DNA from: Nostoc sp. NMS7
GTDB lineage: Bacteria > Cyanobacteriota > Cyanobacteriia > Cyanobacteriales > Nostocaceae
NCBI RefSeq assembly: GCF_017115085.1
Contig: NZ_JABXKJ010000097.1
Location: 39,113 to 103,112, forward strand
Length of the DNA stretch: 64,000 nt
Reading direction: 5' to 3'
Shown here piece after piece: positions 42,555-51,359 of the stretch. The position numbers and the translations under genes are program-made. The notes under the pieces are model-generated. The model searched no databases. It had not been told where the DNA came from and saw only the letters and a program-made list of their open reading frames with translations. Every line of letters begins with the position of its first letter. Position 1 is the stretch's first letter.

Positions 42555-45500
42555 GTGAGTTCTGCTGAACATTGTCATCTACTTACCAACCTACGCGATG
42601 CCATGGCCTTTCAGCCTGAGCTTAATGAACTGCCAAGCACGGAACGTCAGGGTATGAGATTCAAAGGATTATTCATTGGTATTGATCGCCACGACTCATC
42701 CAAAATCTCGTGGTTAAGCTGTGCCAAACGTGATGCCACAGCACTCCATGCTTTATTCTGTGACACGTTGGGTGGTGAAGCTGAGCTTTTGATTGACCAG
42801 CAAGCCACTTACCAAGCCATTCTCGAATGTTTGGCCGCTCTAGCAACTTGTAACGAAGAGGATCTTGTTGTTATCGCGTTCTCTGGCCATGGAACCAATT
42901 CTCATCAGCTTGTTGCGTATGACACGGATACTTACAACTTAGATAACACATCAATCTCTCTTGAATTTTTAGCTGAGCAAATTGCACAAATTCCAGCACG
43001 TCGGCTCATCTGCTTCTTAGATTGCTGCTTTTCTGGTGGTGTGGAAGCCAAAGTATTTCGGGTTGAAACTGTGGCACGCAATTTGGAATCTGTTGATGCT
43101 GCGCTATCTCAATTGTCCGGGGAAGGACGAATAATTTTGACGGCATCAGGTTCAGCGGAATCAGCCTATGAAAATATACGACTTGGGCATGGCTTACTGA
43201 CCCATTATTTATTGGAAGCCCTACAAGGAGCAGAAGAAGTACAACAATCTGGCAAACTCGCTGTTTACCCCATGCTTCAATACATTACGCAGCGAGTTAT
43301 TGACGCATCCACTCAGCTTGGTAAGCCACAGCATCCCACACTAAGGGGCAAAATTGACGGTAAGTTACTTTTACCTATTTTTAAACCTGGTTCATTGTAC
43401 CGAACGGCATTTCCAGAACGATCGCATCCTAAAGTCACATCTGATCTTCAAAGCCTTGCTGCCTATGGTTTTCCAGAAACTTTACTTCAAACTTGGGCAA
43501 CAGTCATTCCCTCCTTCAATGCGCTCCAACTTGCAGCAATCAATGAATTTAAGGTATTAGAAGGAGAGCATCTGGTTGTGTCAGCACCCACTTCTTCAGG
43601 CAAGACGACCATAGGAGAGCTGGCTGCGTTGAAAAGTGTGCTAGAGCGCAAGCGGGCGCTATTCCTATTGCCACTCAAAGCATTAGTTAGTGACAAATTT
43701 AGAACTTTTAATGAATCTTACGGTTCGTTTGGCATTATCACAATGCAAGCTACAGGGGAAACAGACGATATTACACCCTTACTACAAGGACGGTATGACA
43801 TTTGCCTGCTCACCTATGAGAAATTTGCATCTGTTGTTTTGACAAATCCACATATTCTGAATCTGGTTGGTACAGTCGTAATTGATGAAGTGCAGATGAT
43901 CGCGGATGAAACGCGGGGTGTGAATTTAGAGTTTATCTTAACTTTGCTCCGAGTGAGACGACAACAAGGGCTTGAGCCTCAAGTCATTGCGCTTTCAGCG
44001 GTTATTGGAAATACAAATGGGCTGGAACATTGGCTAGGTGCACGCTTACTGCGGCGGGAAGAACGACCTGTTCCTTTGGATGAAGGAATTTTACTCGCAG
44101 ATGGGCGTTTCCGGTTTATTGATGGAGATTCTGGTGAAGAAAAGATAACGGAGCCACTCTTTCAACCCCAGCCCATTAAGAATTCTAGCCAGGACTATGT
44201 GATTCCACTGGTTCAGAAATTGATTAGTGAAGGGAAACAGGTGCTTGTTTTCCGTGAGAAAAAGGGAGAGGCTCGTGGATGTGCACTTTATTTGGCTAGA
44301 GAACTAGGATTGCCATCAGATCAAATAGCTTTAGATTCTTTACCAACTGGCGACGACTCGAAAGCTTCAAACGATTTGAAGTTAGCATTGCAAGCTGGCG
44401 TTGCATTCCATACTAGCGAACTTACCGCAGAAGAACGACGAGTCGTTGAAGAGCGGTTTCGTGCCAAAAAGACAACTTTGCGAGTGATTGCGGCTACAAC
44501 CACTCTGGCAATGGGAATTAACACACCAGCTGAAGCTGTTGTTATTGTTGGTCTAAACCATCCTTTGGCTAACAAAGGATCTAGTCCTTATTCAGTAGCA
44601 GAGTACAAAAACTTGGCTGGACGTGCCGGACGGCTTCAGTTGACAGAAAGAGGAACGTCTTACCTCTTAGCTTTAGATCCACTCCAAGTACACAACTTTT
44701 GGACACAATACGTCAAAGGTCATCCAGAATCCCTTACTTCTCGCTTCTTAAGTACTGATACAGATCCACGAGCACTGCTGTTACGGATTCTTTCTGCAAT
44801 CCAAAAGTTATCCAAGCTAAAAGCAACCCAGCAGTTACATATGCAAGGAATGCAGGCAGAGGATTTAATTGAGTTTTTGGAATCTAGCTTTGGTGCATTT
44901 CAACAAATGCAATTTGCCCACCAATGGAAATGGGATCGTAACCAGCTTATAACAGCACTTCAGAGTTTGTCGCAGCATAGACTGATTGAGCCAGATGAAA
45001 ACAATTTCTATTATCTAACCCCTTTGGGACGATTAGCTGGAGAGGCAGGCGTTGAGGTTGAGTCGGTCATTCGTCTAGTCGCCTGCCTCTCCCAACTCAA
45101 TCCTGAATCTATTCTTGAACCAACGCTTTTGGCTGCAACACAGTTAACAGTTGAGTTGGATCGACTTTTGTTTCCGATCAATTGGAGAAGCACAAACAAA
45201 GAACCTACTGTTTGGAAACAAGAACTTTTAAGACAAGGTGTTCCTCATTTGTTACTGAATGCTCTGGAACGGGGTGTTACCACTCAGCATCAAAGCACTT
45301 TAAGAGCAAAGAAAGCAGTTGCTTGTCTTCTATTTGTAACCCATCGACCAACAGCTGAAATTGAGAGTATTCTTACACAGTTTGGAGGTGCGCCCGGTGG
45401 AGCAGCAGGAGCAATTCGTGACGTTGCTGAACGAACCTGTGATTTATTACCTACTGTGGCTCAAGTCGCAGGAATACTGCATCCTAACCTTGATTTAGAC

Positions 45501-45791
45501 GAACCTATTTCTCGTTTGCTTATACGGCTGAATGTTGGAGTTCCGCCAGCAGCTGTTGATTTGGCAAGGCAGGTGGCCACCCGTTTGACACGGGGTGAAT
45601 ATCTGCAATTACTTAATGCTGGACTTTGCAATATAGACGTGATCGAAACAGTGTCTGATTCAGATATTCTCCCTCACCTCAACCATGATGTCGAAAAGCT
45701 AGCCATTGTGAGAAAGGCTGTGGAACAACACCGTCAGCAAGAACTTGAGCCAACTCTCCTTTCACCAATTCTTGAACCTTTTGAAAGTTAG
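42555..45791 (+). CDS. Caspase-like protease fused to a Ski2-type helicase
   Basis: 1078 residues from GTG at 42555, preceded by AGGAG at a good distance. Residues 35-270 are a caspase-like domain: KGLFIGIDRH, His in IAFSGHGTN (about 109), Cys in FLDCCFSGG (about 155). Residues of about 320-760 are a superfamily 2 helicase of the Ski2/Hel308 type: motif I APTSSGKTTIGE (about 344), motif II VIDEVQMIADE (about 442), motif III LSAVIGN, motif V TTLAMGINTP and motif VI NLAGRAGRLQL (about 689). The C-terminal 300 residues are helical, as in Ski2-like winged-helix/ratchet domains. All active residues seem intact. A plausible role is nucleic-acid sensing by the helicase that triggers proteolysis. A protease-helicase fusion of this kind is unusual. 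Confidence 0.88.
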   Translation: MSSAEHCHLLTNLRDAMAFQPELNELPSTERQGMRFKGLFIGIDRHDSSKISWLSCAKRDATALHALFCDTLGGEAELLIDQQATYQAILECLAALATCNEEDLVVIAFSGHGTNSHQLVAYDTDTYNLDNTSISLEFLAEQIAQIPARRLICFLDCCFSGGVEAKVFRVETVARNLESVDAALSQLSGEGRIILTASGSAESAYENIRLGHGLLTHYLLEALQGAEEVQQSGKLAVYPMLQYITQRVIDASTQLGKPQHPTLRGKIDGKLLLPIFKPGSLYRTAFPERSHPKVTSDLQSLAAYGFPETLLQTWATVIPSFNALQLAAINEFKVLEGEHLVVSAPTSSGKTTIGELAALKSVLERKRALFLLPLKALVSDKFRTFNESYGSFGIITMQATGETDDITPLLQGRYDICLLTYEKFASVVLTNPHILNLVGTVVIDEVQMIADETRGVNLEFILTLLRVRRQQGLEPQVIALSAVIGNTNGLEHWLGARLLRREERPVPLDEGILLADGRFRFIDGDSGEEKITEPLFQPQPIKNSSQDYVIPLVQKLISEGKQVLVFREKKGEARGCALYLARELGLPSDQIALDSLPTGDDSKASNDLKLALQAGVAFHTSELTAEERRVVEERFRAKKTTLRVIAATTTLAMGINTPAEAVVIVGLNHPLANKGSSPYSVAEYKNLAGRAGRLQLTERGTSYLLALDPLQVHNFWTQYVKGHPESLTSRFLSTDTDPRALLLRILSAIQKLSKLKATQQLHMQGMQAEDLIEFLESSFGAFQQMQFAHQWKWDRNQLITALQSLSQHRLIEPDENNFYYLTPLGRLAGEAGVEVESVIRLVACLSQLNPESILEPTLLAATQLTVELDRLLFPINWRSTNKEPTVWKQELLRQGVPHLLLNALERGVTTQHQSTLRAKKAVACLLFVTHRPTAEIESILTQFGGAPGGAAGAIRDVAERTCDLLPTVAQVAGILHPNLDLDEPISRLLIRLNVGVPPAAVDLARQVATRLTRGEYLQLLNAGLCNIDVIETVSDSDILPHLNHDVEKLAIVRKAVEQHRQQELEPTLLSPILEPFES

Positions 45792-45882
45792 CCGCTGAAA
45801 TTAACCGCTTAGTGTCCTTTGCGATCGCTCTAACCAAGCATTTAATCAATTAGGGCTAGAAAAGAAAGGAGATGCCAATAGT

Positions 45883-47058
45883 TCAAAGATAACGAGCGAG
45901 CAATTCCTGAGCAGCTTGCTTGTGTTTTTCCACCAATTCCTTGGGTGTAAGGAATTGGGCGCTACCCATAAAGCGATAAACCCAACGGCTAAATTCCGTC
46001 AGCGATCGCGATGGAAGTTTGAGTCTGTAATCTAGGTAGCTTGGTTTTCCATCTGGAGTTTTCGTTCCAAAAGAAATTTTCTGGCTTTTATGGCGTTTTT
46101 CGCCTTCTTGAATAAACACCATAACATCAGGGAAGAAGCGCACGGTTACTTTAACAAAATCTAATTTTCCCTGTCGCTCTAAACTTTGTTCTTCTTGTTT
46201 ACCTAAATATAACCCCCAGCCATTCTCCAGTAGTTGATGTGCGACTTGGAGGCTTTGCCATTGTTCTGTTGAATCCCGTCCTTTAGAGTCAAGCAACTTA
46301 AAGTGTTCGGTAAACCTATCCAACCTTGAGATAGCTAAATGTCCATTCTGACAATCTTCATGCAATAGATACCAAGCTATATCTGAATAGATAAGTTGTA
46401 AAGGGTAAATATTTAAAAACTCAGTAATACCTTTTTGATAAGCATTACGACTGCGGTAAATTTCTATTGCCTGGCCCCGAATAATAGCGCTTTCTAGCTG
46501 TTCTAGTTTTTCAAAAAGGGTGCCACGATACTTACTATCAGCCATCATTTCTTGCGGGTCAGTGTAAATAATTGCTCGATTGATTTGCGCTCGCACTGGA
46601 TAGGCAAATTGTTCTGCTAAGTTCAGTCCCCGTAATCGTTGCATCAATATTTGATAAATTTTGTTAACTTGCGGATCTTGTTGATATTTTGCTTGAGAGG
46701 TTAAGGCATTGAACGCAACCTGTAATTCGACCAGACTCATTGCACCAGTCCCCAGATAATAACCCCAACGATACATACGGTTGTCTAGGATATTGTAGTG
46801 ACGCAATGTCCGCAAATCTTTTCGCAGCGTGTGTAATGAGTAAGCTGGCAAATCAATACCGCAGTCACGAGCAACTTCCTGCAAACGCACCGACACCTCA
46901 GTAAGTGCATCATGATAACCCCCAGATTTTGTATCGATTGAATCATTAAAATCACTGTTGCCCACTCCGGGATAACGCACAAAAGTCGCAATCAGTAGCA
47001 TCAACCGTTCAAACGCCTGGAGGTCAGTATAAAGATGAGCAATAGACTTCTTGGGCAT
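45883..47058 (-). CDS. WYL-domain transcriptional regulator
   Basis: 391 residues. An N-terminal winged-helix-like region (IAHLYTDLQAFERLMLLIAT, then HTLRKDLRTLRHYNILDNRM at about 80-100) is followed by a WYL domain at about 210-260 (YPLQLIYSDIAWYLLHEDCQ ... AISRLDRFTEHFKLL) and a WCX-like C-terminal part (VTVRFFPDVMVFIQEG). WYL regulators such as BrxR and CapW repress defence operons and are read next to them. This gene is divergent from the DruE-like operon with a 469-base region between, so it is the likely regulator of that operon. It is also convergent with the caspase-helicase gene (91 bases between stops). Confidence 0.82.
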   Translation of the reverse strand: MPKKSIAHLYTDLQAFERLMLLIATFVRYPGVGNSDFNDSIDTKSGGYHDALTEVSVRLQEVARDCGIDLPAYSLHTLRKDLRTLRHYNILDNRMYRWGYYLGTGAMSLVELQVAFNALTSQAKYQQDPQVNKIYQILMQRLRGLNLAEQFAYPVRAQINRAIIYTDPQEMMADSKYRGTLFEKLEQLESAIIRGQAIEIYRSRNAYQKGITEFLNIYPLQLIYSDIAWYLLHEDCQNGHLAISRLDRFTEHFKLLDSKGRDSTEQWQSLQVAHQLLENGWGLYLGKQEEQSLERQGKLDFVKVTVRFFPDVMVFIQEGEKRHKSQKISFGTKTPDGKPSYLDYRLKLPSRSLTEFSRWVYRFMGSAQFLTPKELVEKHKQAAQELLARYL

Positions 47059-47527
47059 TTTGACCTGTCAAGTAAAAGAAAATATTCAACTAGTACTTAA
47101 ATTAACCTCTCAAAGCTCTACTAGTCTTGCTTTTTAGGTAATTTTAAATAATCAAATAAATACTCGGATTTAATGGATTTCTTGAAATACCTTTTGCTAC
47201 TATGCAGTTTATACAAGGTAAATCAAGGCATTCAGCCTACATTGCACTCAAACGGCAGAAGTACTAGACCGATATCTTAAATAGATAATTTTCCGCGTAA
47301 ATTGTAGATATAGTGTAAAAATAGTTACTTAAAACCCTTGGCAGGGAATCTTAAGTATAGAGATACTTTTTTGTCAGGGCAGCAACCGAACTTTGTTGGT
47401 TGTCTGGTTAGTAAAAATTGAACAAGAAAGCAGAGGGAAAAAGGCAGAAGGGATAAATCCCTTCTCCGATTGCCCGATAGCCCAGCGTTAGCGACGCAGT
47501 TTAACTAAGTTAGTTATCTACTAAACA
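47059..47527. promoter_or_regulatory. Divergent promoter region, WYL regulator and DruE-like operon
   Basis: No gene in 469 bases. The region is AT-rich, with the hairpin AAGTAT-AGAG-ATACTT (47353-47368) followed by a T-run, about 160 bases from the plus-strand operon. It may be an operator or an attenuator-like terminator. The last 80 bases are GC-richer interspersed repeat. Confidence 0.45.
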
Positions 47528-50431
47528 ATGACTACTTTTAACTTCTCTATACCAAGACAAACGCAACATCTTTGGCAAACAATTTCGTCACATTGGTCTC
47601 ATTATAATCGTCCAGATAAGCAGCGATTTTTGGGTAGCATTCAGATTAGTCAAAAAGCCACAGACCAAGTTTTAGATGTTGTAGGCTATAACTTGAGCAA
47701 CCTAAGTACAGTTACTTATAATAAGTTATATGAAAGATTCGATGAACCTGAGCAAAACTGGCTGAAAATTCTAACTTTTGCTCTATCTGAGTATGCATAT
47801 TATTATTCAAGCGTTGAAGAAAAATTTTGGTATGGTTTTTGTCAAAAGTTAAAACTTTCGTGTAATCAAAGCCTAGAGAAGACACTACGTCGGATTGTTG
47901 GTGATGGGTTTGACCTACTTGGTCTTGTCAAAGCTAAAGGAGGGTATCCCTATGTATCAACTTTATGGCTGCAAAGTGGTATTCCTCAACAAAACCTCAA
48001 TCATTTTGCCCACTTAGTTCAGGAATTCTCAAATGAATATGGATGGTGGGAAATTGCCCATAGCTCATGTGAAGATATTTCTGAAGAACTGTTTGATTTT
48101 TGTCAAGAAAAGCATCCTCAATGGGCTACTCTAATTCATTTTCTCAAAGCTAGTTGCCCGCAGAAAGAAAACGAGGAAGTTGAACCAATCTCCGGGCAGT
48201 TACTTCAAGGTATTGCTATTATTGCTGTTGAACTTGAACGTCAAGGAACATTACCGGAAGCGCTGAAAGATGACAATGAGCGCGAAAAGCTGCTGAGAAA
48301 CTATTACTTACCAAACAATTTTTTCTTGAGGGATTGGAACAGTCTAATTCAGGTTTTAACTCCTAAACAGCGTCGTTTTGGTAATAGCCGTAAAATAATT
48401 AGTCGTCGCCAAAAGCCTCTATCACTGGTTTTAGATGTTACTGAATCATTGAATATGCAGCTAGTGCTGCCAGAACAAAGCCTTTGGAAGAAAGGTTGGG
48501 AACGCTTAAGTGGTACTTTCTGCCAAATTCCAGCAGCACATTGGGAAGGTACTATTCCCAATAATCCAGGATTAATGATTCCCGAACAAGTTGTAAATAT
48601 CAAAAGTGGGGCTGAACTATGGGAATGGCAACTCTTAGATCATCGAAAAAATTGCTTAAATGAGTGGAAGCTTGAGGGTGTAGCCAGGAATCTGCCTTGT
48701 CTAATATTCGATGCTGGGACAGGCGAACACTTAAATTTAGACTCTACTAATCCTAGCATCAGGGGAGCCAAAGAAATTATTTTCTTTACTCCTAAAGGCG
48801 TTTGTCTAGACTTTGGTAATGGTATTGAAATTGTAGATACTTGTGTACCATCTAGTATTAGAGGCTGGCAAGGTAAACAGCTGACACTGACAACGAAAGA
48901 ATCATCAATTGTCTTCATAGCTTTCTCCGATGAAGAGATTACTACATTCCCAACGATTAGCTGGAAACTTTCTTCTGAGGAACAACCAAGCTTAAGAGGA
49001 CTGAAGCTCAAGGGTAAAAAATCTGTTTATTTAGAAATTCCCACGTTCTGGTATCCGCCTATTGAGGGACAAATATCCTTAAATGTTTCTATCGAAAATA
49101 TCACCCATCAAAAAACAATTATTACTACAACTGAAATAATACAATCAAGCGATAAATGGCAAGCAATTCCTCTCGATAAATGGATTATTGAACCAGGGAA
49201 ATATGAAGCCCGGTTTTGGAGTCAATTTCATCGCTGGTCATATAAGTTTGAAACTCAGTCAAACTATCAGATGGCTAGCAAGCCAGAGATTAAAAATTTA
49301 CTAATTAGTAGCAGTTCGCAAGGACAGGTAGAAAACTTACCTATTCATAATGGTTCTGCTGATACTTTTTGGGCAGAAGAAATTAAAATGAAAGGTCTTT
49401 TACCTCTAGAAATTATCGGTTTATCTTTATATGATGGGCAGGAAACCCAGATTTCTCAGTGTCAAGCAGATTCATTGGGTAATTTACACATAAACTTGGC
49501 ATCTTTCTATAATTTATTATCTCCTGATTCTAATTGGTATGCTTTAGATTTCCAGAGGATAGGTGGAGAAACACAACGTTTAATAGAAATGGAAATTGCT
49601 TCCCTGGTAATTAGCTGCACTTGGGATAATCAAGCAGTTCAAATATCTGGTTTATTACCTAACGAACTTTATTCTCTTTCATGCTGGAATTTACTCTTAC
49701 CTGAAAATCCGCCAGTAGAAATTAAAATTTCCCGAGTTTCGTCAAATGAAGATAGAATTAATGTTCCGTTAAAATTGCAACCTGGAATTTATAATATTCA
49801 GATATTAGGCTCACGTAAACTACGACATAACCTTGGTTGGTGGTGTAATAGCAATCAAAATGATTTACCGGATGAAACATTAGAAAATGAAGATTTGGCA
49901 GATTACTGCTACACCATTCTAGATAATGAATCTGTTAGTGATTTTGTGAAATCTGCCAATAAATATGACTATGACCCCTATTTATTACAAACAGCTATTG
50001 ATAGCCTGAAAAACTTACCTTGCTATCTTCCAGAATGGTTGCAGATTAATTCTCTTACAGAGAAACTCCAAGCTATTGTTGAAAATCTAAAAGTCAAGTT
50101 GAAAAGTCCGCCAAGTACGCAAAAAGTAACAATATCAAAAGGAGCGGATACTGTTCATGTAGCAGCTATTCAAGAAAATTGGTTATTAATAAGTTTAACA
50201 AACCCTAAAAAACGTAATTTTGTTTTTAAACAAATAGAAATAAACATTGAAAAGAATCATCGGCAGAAAGGAAATTTAAGTATTCATCTTCCTAAACAAC
50301 CTGTTTACAATGATATTCTAGTATTGAAATACAAGAATATAAATAATATTAACAGCTATATACCTCTAGAATACATTCAACAAACTCAGCCTTTAACCTC
50401 AAATGAGGCTCAAAAAATATTAATATCATAA
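47528..50431 (+). CDS. Large protein of unknown function, first gene of the DruE-like operon
   Basis: 967 residues, ATG at 47528. No recognised catalytic motif. The N-terminus (FSIPRQTQHLWQTISSHWSH) and the region to 270 are helical; about 400-850 is beta-rich with repeated W-containing segments (for example RFWSQFHRWSYKF, LISCTWDNQAVQISGLL), possibly immunoglobulin-like. It sits 4 bases before the second gene. Large uncharacterised proteins precede DruE in Druantia loci (DruH in type III, DruF/DruG in type II), and by size and position this is the equivalent, but I could not align it. Confidence 0.6.
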   Translation: MTTFNFSIPRQTQHLWQTISSHWSHYNRPDKQRFLGSIQISQKATDQVLDVVGYNLSNLSTVTYNKLYERFDEPEQNWLKILTFALSEYAYYYSSVEEKFWYGFCQKLKLSCNQSLEKTLRRIVGDGFDLLGLVKAKGGYPYVSTLWLQSGIPQQNLNHFAHLVQEFSNEYGWWEIAHSSCEDISEELFDFCQEKHPQWATLIHFLKASCPQKENEEVEPISGQLLQGIAIIAVELERQGTLPEALKDDNEREKLLRNYYLPNNFFLRDWNSLIQVLTPKQRRFGNSRKIISRRQKPLSLVLDVTESLNMQLVLPEQSLWKKGWERLSGTFCQIPAAHWEGTIPNNPGLMIPEQVVNIKSGAELWEWQLLDHRKNCLNEWKLEGVARNLPCLIFDAGTGEHLNLDSTNPSIRGAKEIIFFTPKGVCLDFGNGIEIVDTCVPSSIRGWQGKQLTLTTKESSIVFIAFSDEEITTFPTISWKLSSEEQPSLRGLKLKGKKSVYLEIPTFWYPPIEGQISLNVSIENITHQKTIITTTEIIQSSDKWQAIPLDKWIIEPGKYEARFWSQFHRWSYKFETQSNYQMASKPEIKNLLISSSSQGQVENLPIHNGSADTFWAEEIKMKGLLPLEIIGLSLYDGQETQISQCQADSLGNLHINLASFYNLLSPDSNWYALDFQRIGGETQRLIEMEIASLVISCTWDNQAVQISGLLPNELYSLSCWNLLLPENPPVEIKISRVSSNEDRINVPLKLQPGIYNIQILGSRKLRHNLGWWCNSNQNDLPDETLENEDLADYCYTILDNESVSDFVKSANKYDYDPYLLQTAIDSLKNLPCYLPEWLQINSLTEKLQAIVENLKVKLKSPPSTQKVTISKGADTVHVAAIQENWLLISLTNPKKRNFVFKQIEINIEKNHRQKGNLSIHLPKQPVYNDILVLKYKNINNINSYIPLEYIQQTQPLTSNEAQKILIS

Positions 50432-50435
50432 AATC

Positions 50436-51359
50436 ATGTTTGCCGAAAAAATTACTCGACTACTCAGCAATCATCGTCATTCCGATAATCAGACAATTCC
50501 ACAGCCTTTAACAAAGCATCAGATTATTTCGCTGCTAGTTTCAAGTCTTTCTCCCAACGAATCTCAAGAAAACCTAACAGATACAATTCAAAATACCTTA
50601 AATGAATTACAAGCAGAAGGTGAAATATTAGCAGGAACGCGAAACCATTACTGCATTGCTCCTCCGATGGTTTTAGCCCAGAATAAAGAAGATTTAACAA
50701 GTTTGCTATTTCGGGGCGATCGCGCTTATTTGACTCTGGCTCATCAAGTCCTAGAAAGTCAACAAAACCCTCCAAATCCTTTAGTGTTACGCCCTCAAAG
50801 TAATCAATTTCATAGGATTAAAAACCGTCTTAATCAAGTTGGTATTCGTTTGCTGACTATTTCAGATAGTATTGAAAATTTCCCAATCCCAAGAAAACCC
50901 TTGAAATCGGAGTTGCGTTCAACTTTGACAGAAGACCCTTTTTCTATCAAAAATTGGCAAAATGGAAGCTATATTCAGCGATACGTACCCTGTAATGAAG
51001 CGCAGAAAGAACGTTGGCGCAATCCAAGCCGCGAAAGTATCAAAAATGAAGATATATTGCACTTACCCACAGGTGAATATCTCTGGTTTGAAGACCAAAA
51101 TTTTTATGAATTAGAGCCAGATTTAGCTATTTTAGCCATGTTCTACCAAGACAAACAAATGGGATGTCCTTTAAAAATAATTTGGGATGAACCTCCAGGA
51201 AAGTTAAATTTGCAAGGTGTCTATTTTCCCAGTACCTATGCACGGTGGTTATGGCATATTTCTGAGCCTGGAGAAGAATACAGAACTCGAAATTTTCAAT
51301 CAAAAAACTGGCCACTTGTAAAAGAAGCATTTAAACGTTTAGGAGCTAAATTAGTATGA
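50436..51359 (+). CDS. Unknown protein, second gene of the DruE-like operon
   Basis: 307 residues. The first 90 residues look like a winged-helix domain (HQIISLLVSSLS ... LNELQAEGEILAGTRNHYCIAPPMV) and the rest is mixed alpha/beta and aromatic-rich near the C-terminus (TYARWLWHISEPGEEYRTRN). No enzyme motif. It starts 4 bases after the previous stop and overlaps the helicase gene by 4 bases (ATGA), so the three are one operon. It may be a DNA-binding adaptor of the helicase. Confidence 0.6.
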   Translation: MFAEKITRLLSNHRHSDNQTIPQPLTKHQIISLLVSSLSPNESQENLTDTIQNTLNELQAEGEILAGTRNHYCIAPPMVLAQNKEDLTSLLFRGDRAYLTLAHQVLESQQNPPNPLVLRPQSNQFHRIKNRLNQVGIRLLTISDSIENFPIPRKPLKSELRSTLTEDPFSIKNWQNGSYIQRYVPCNEAQKERWRNPSRESIKNEDILHLPTGEYLWFEDQNFYELEPDLAILAMFYQDKQMGCPLKIIWDEPPGKLNLQGVYFPSTYARWLWHISEPGEEYRTRNFQSKNWPLVKEAFKRLGAKLV

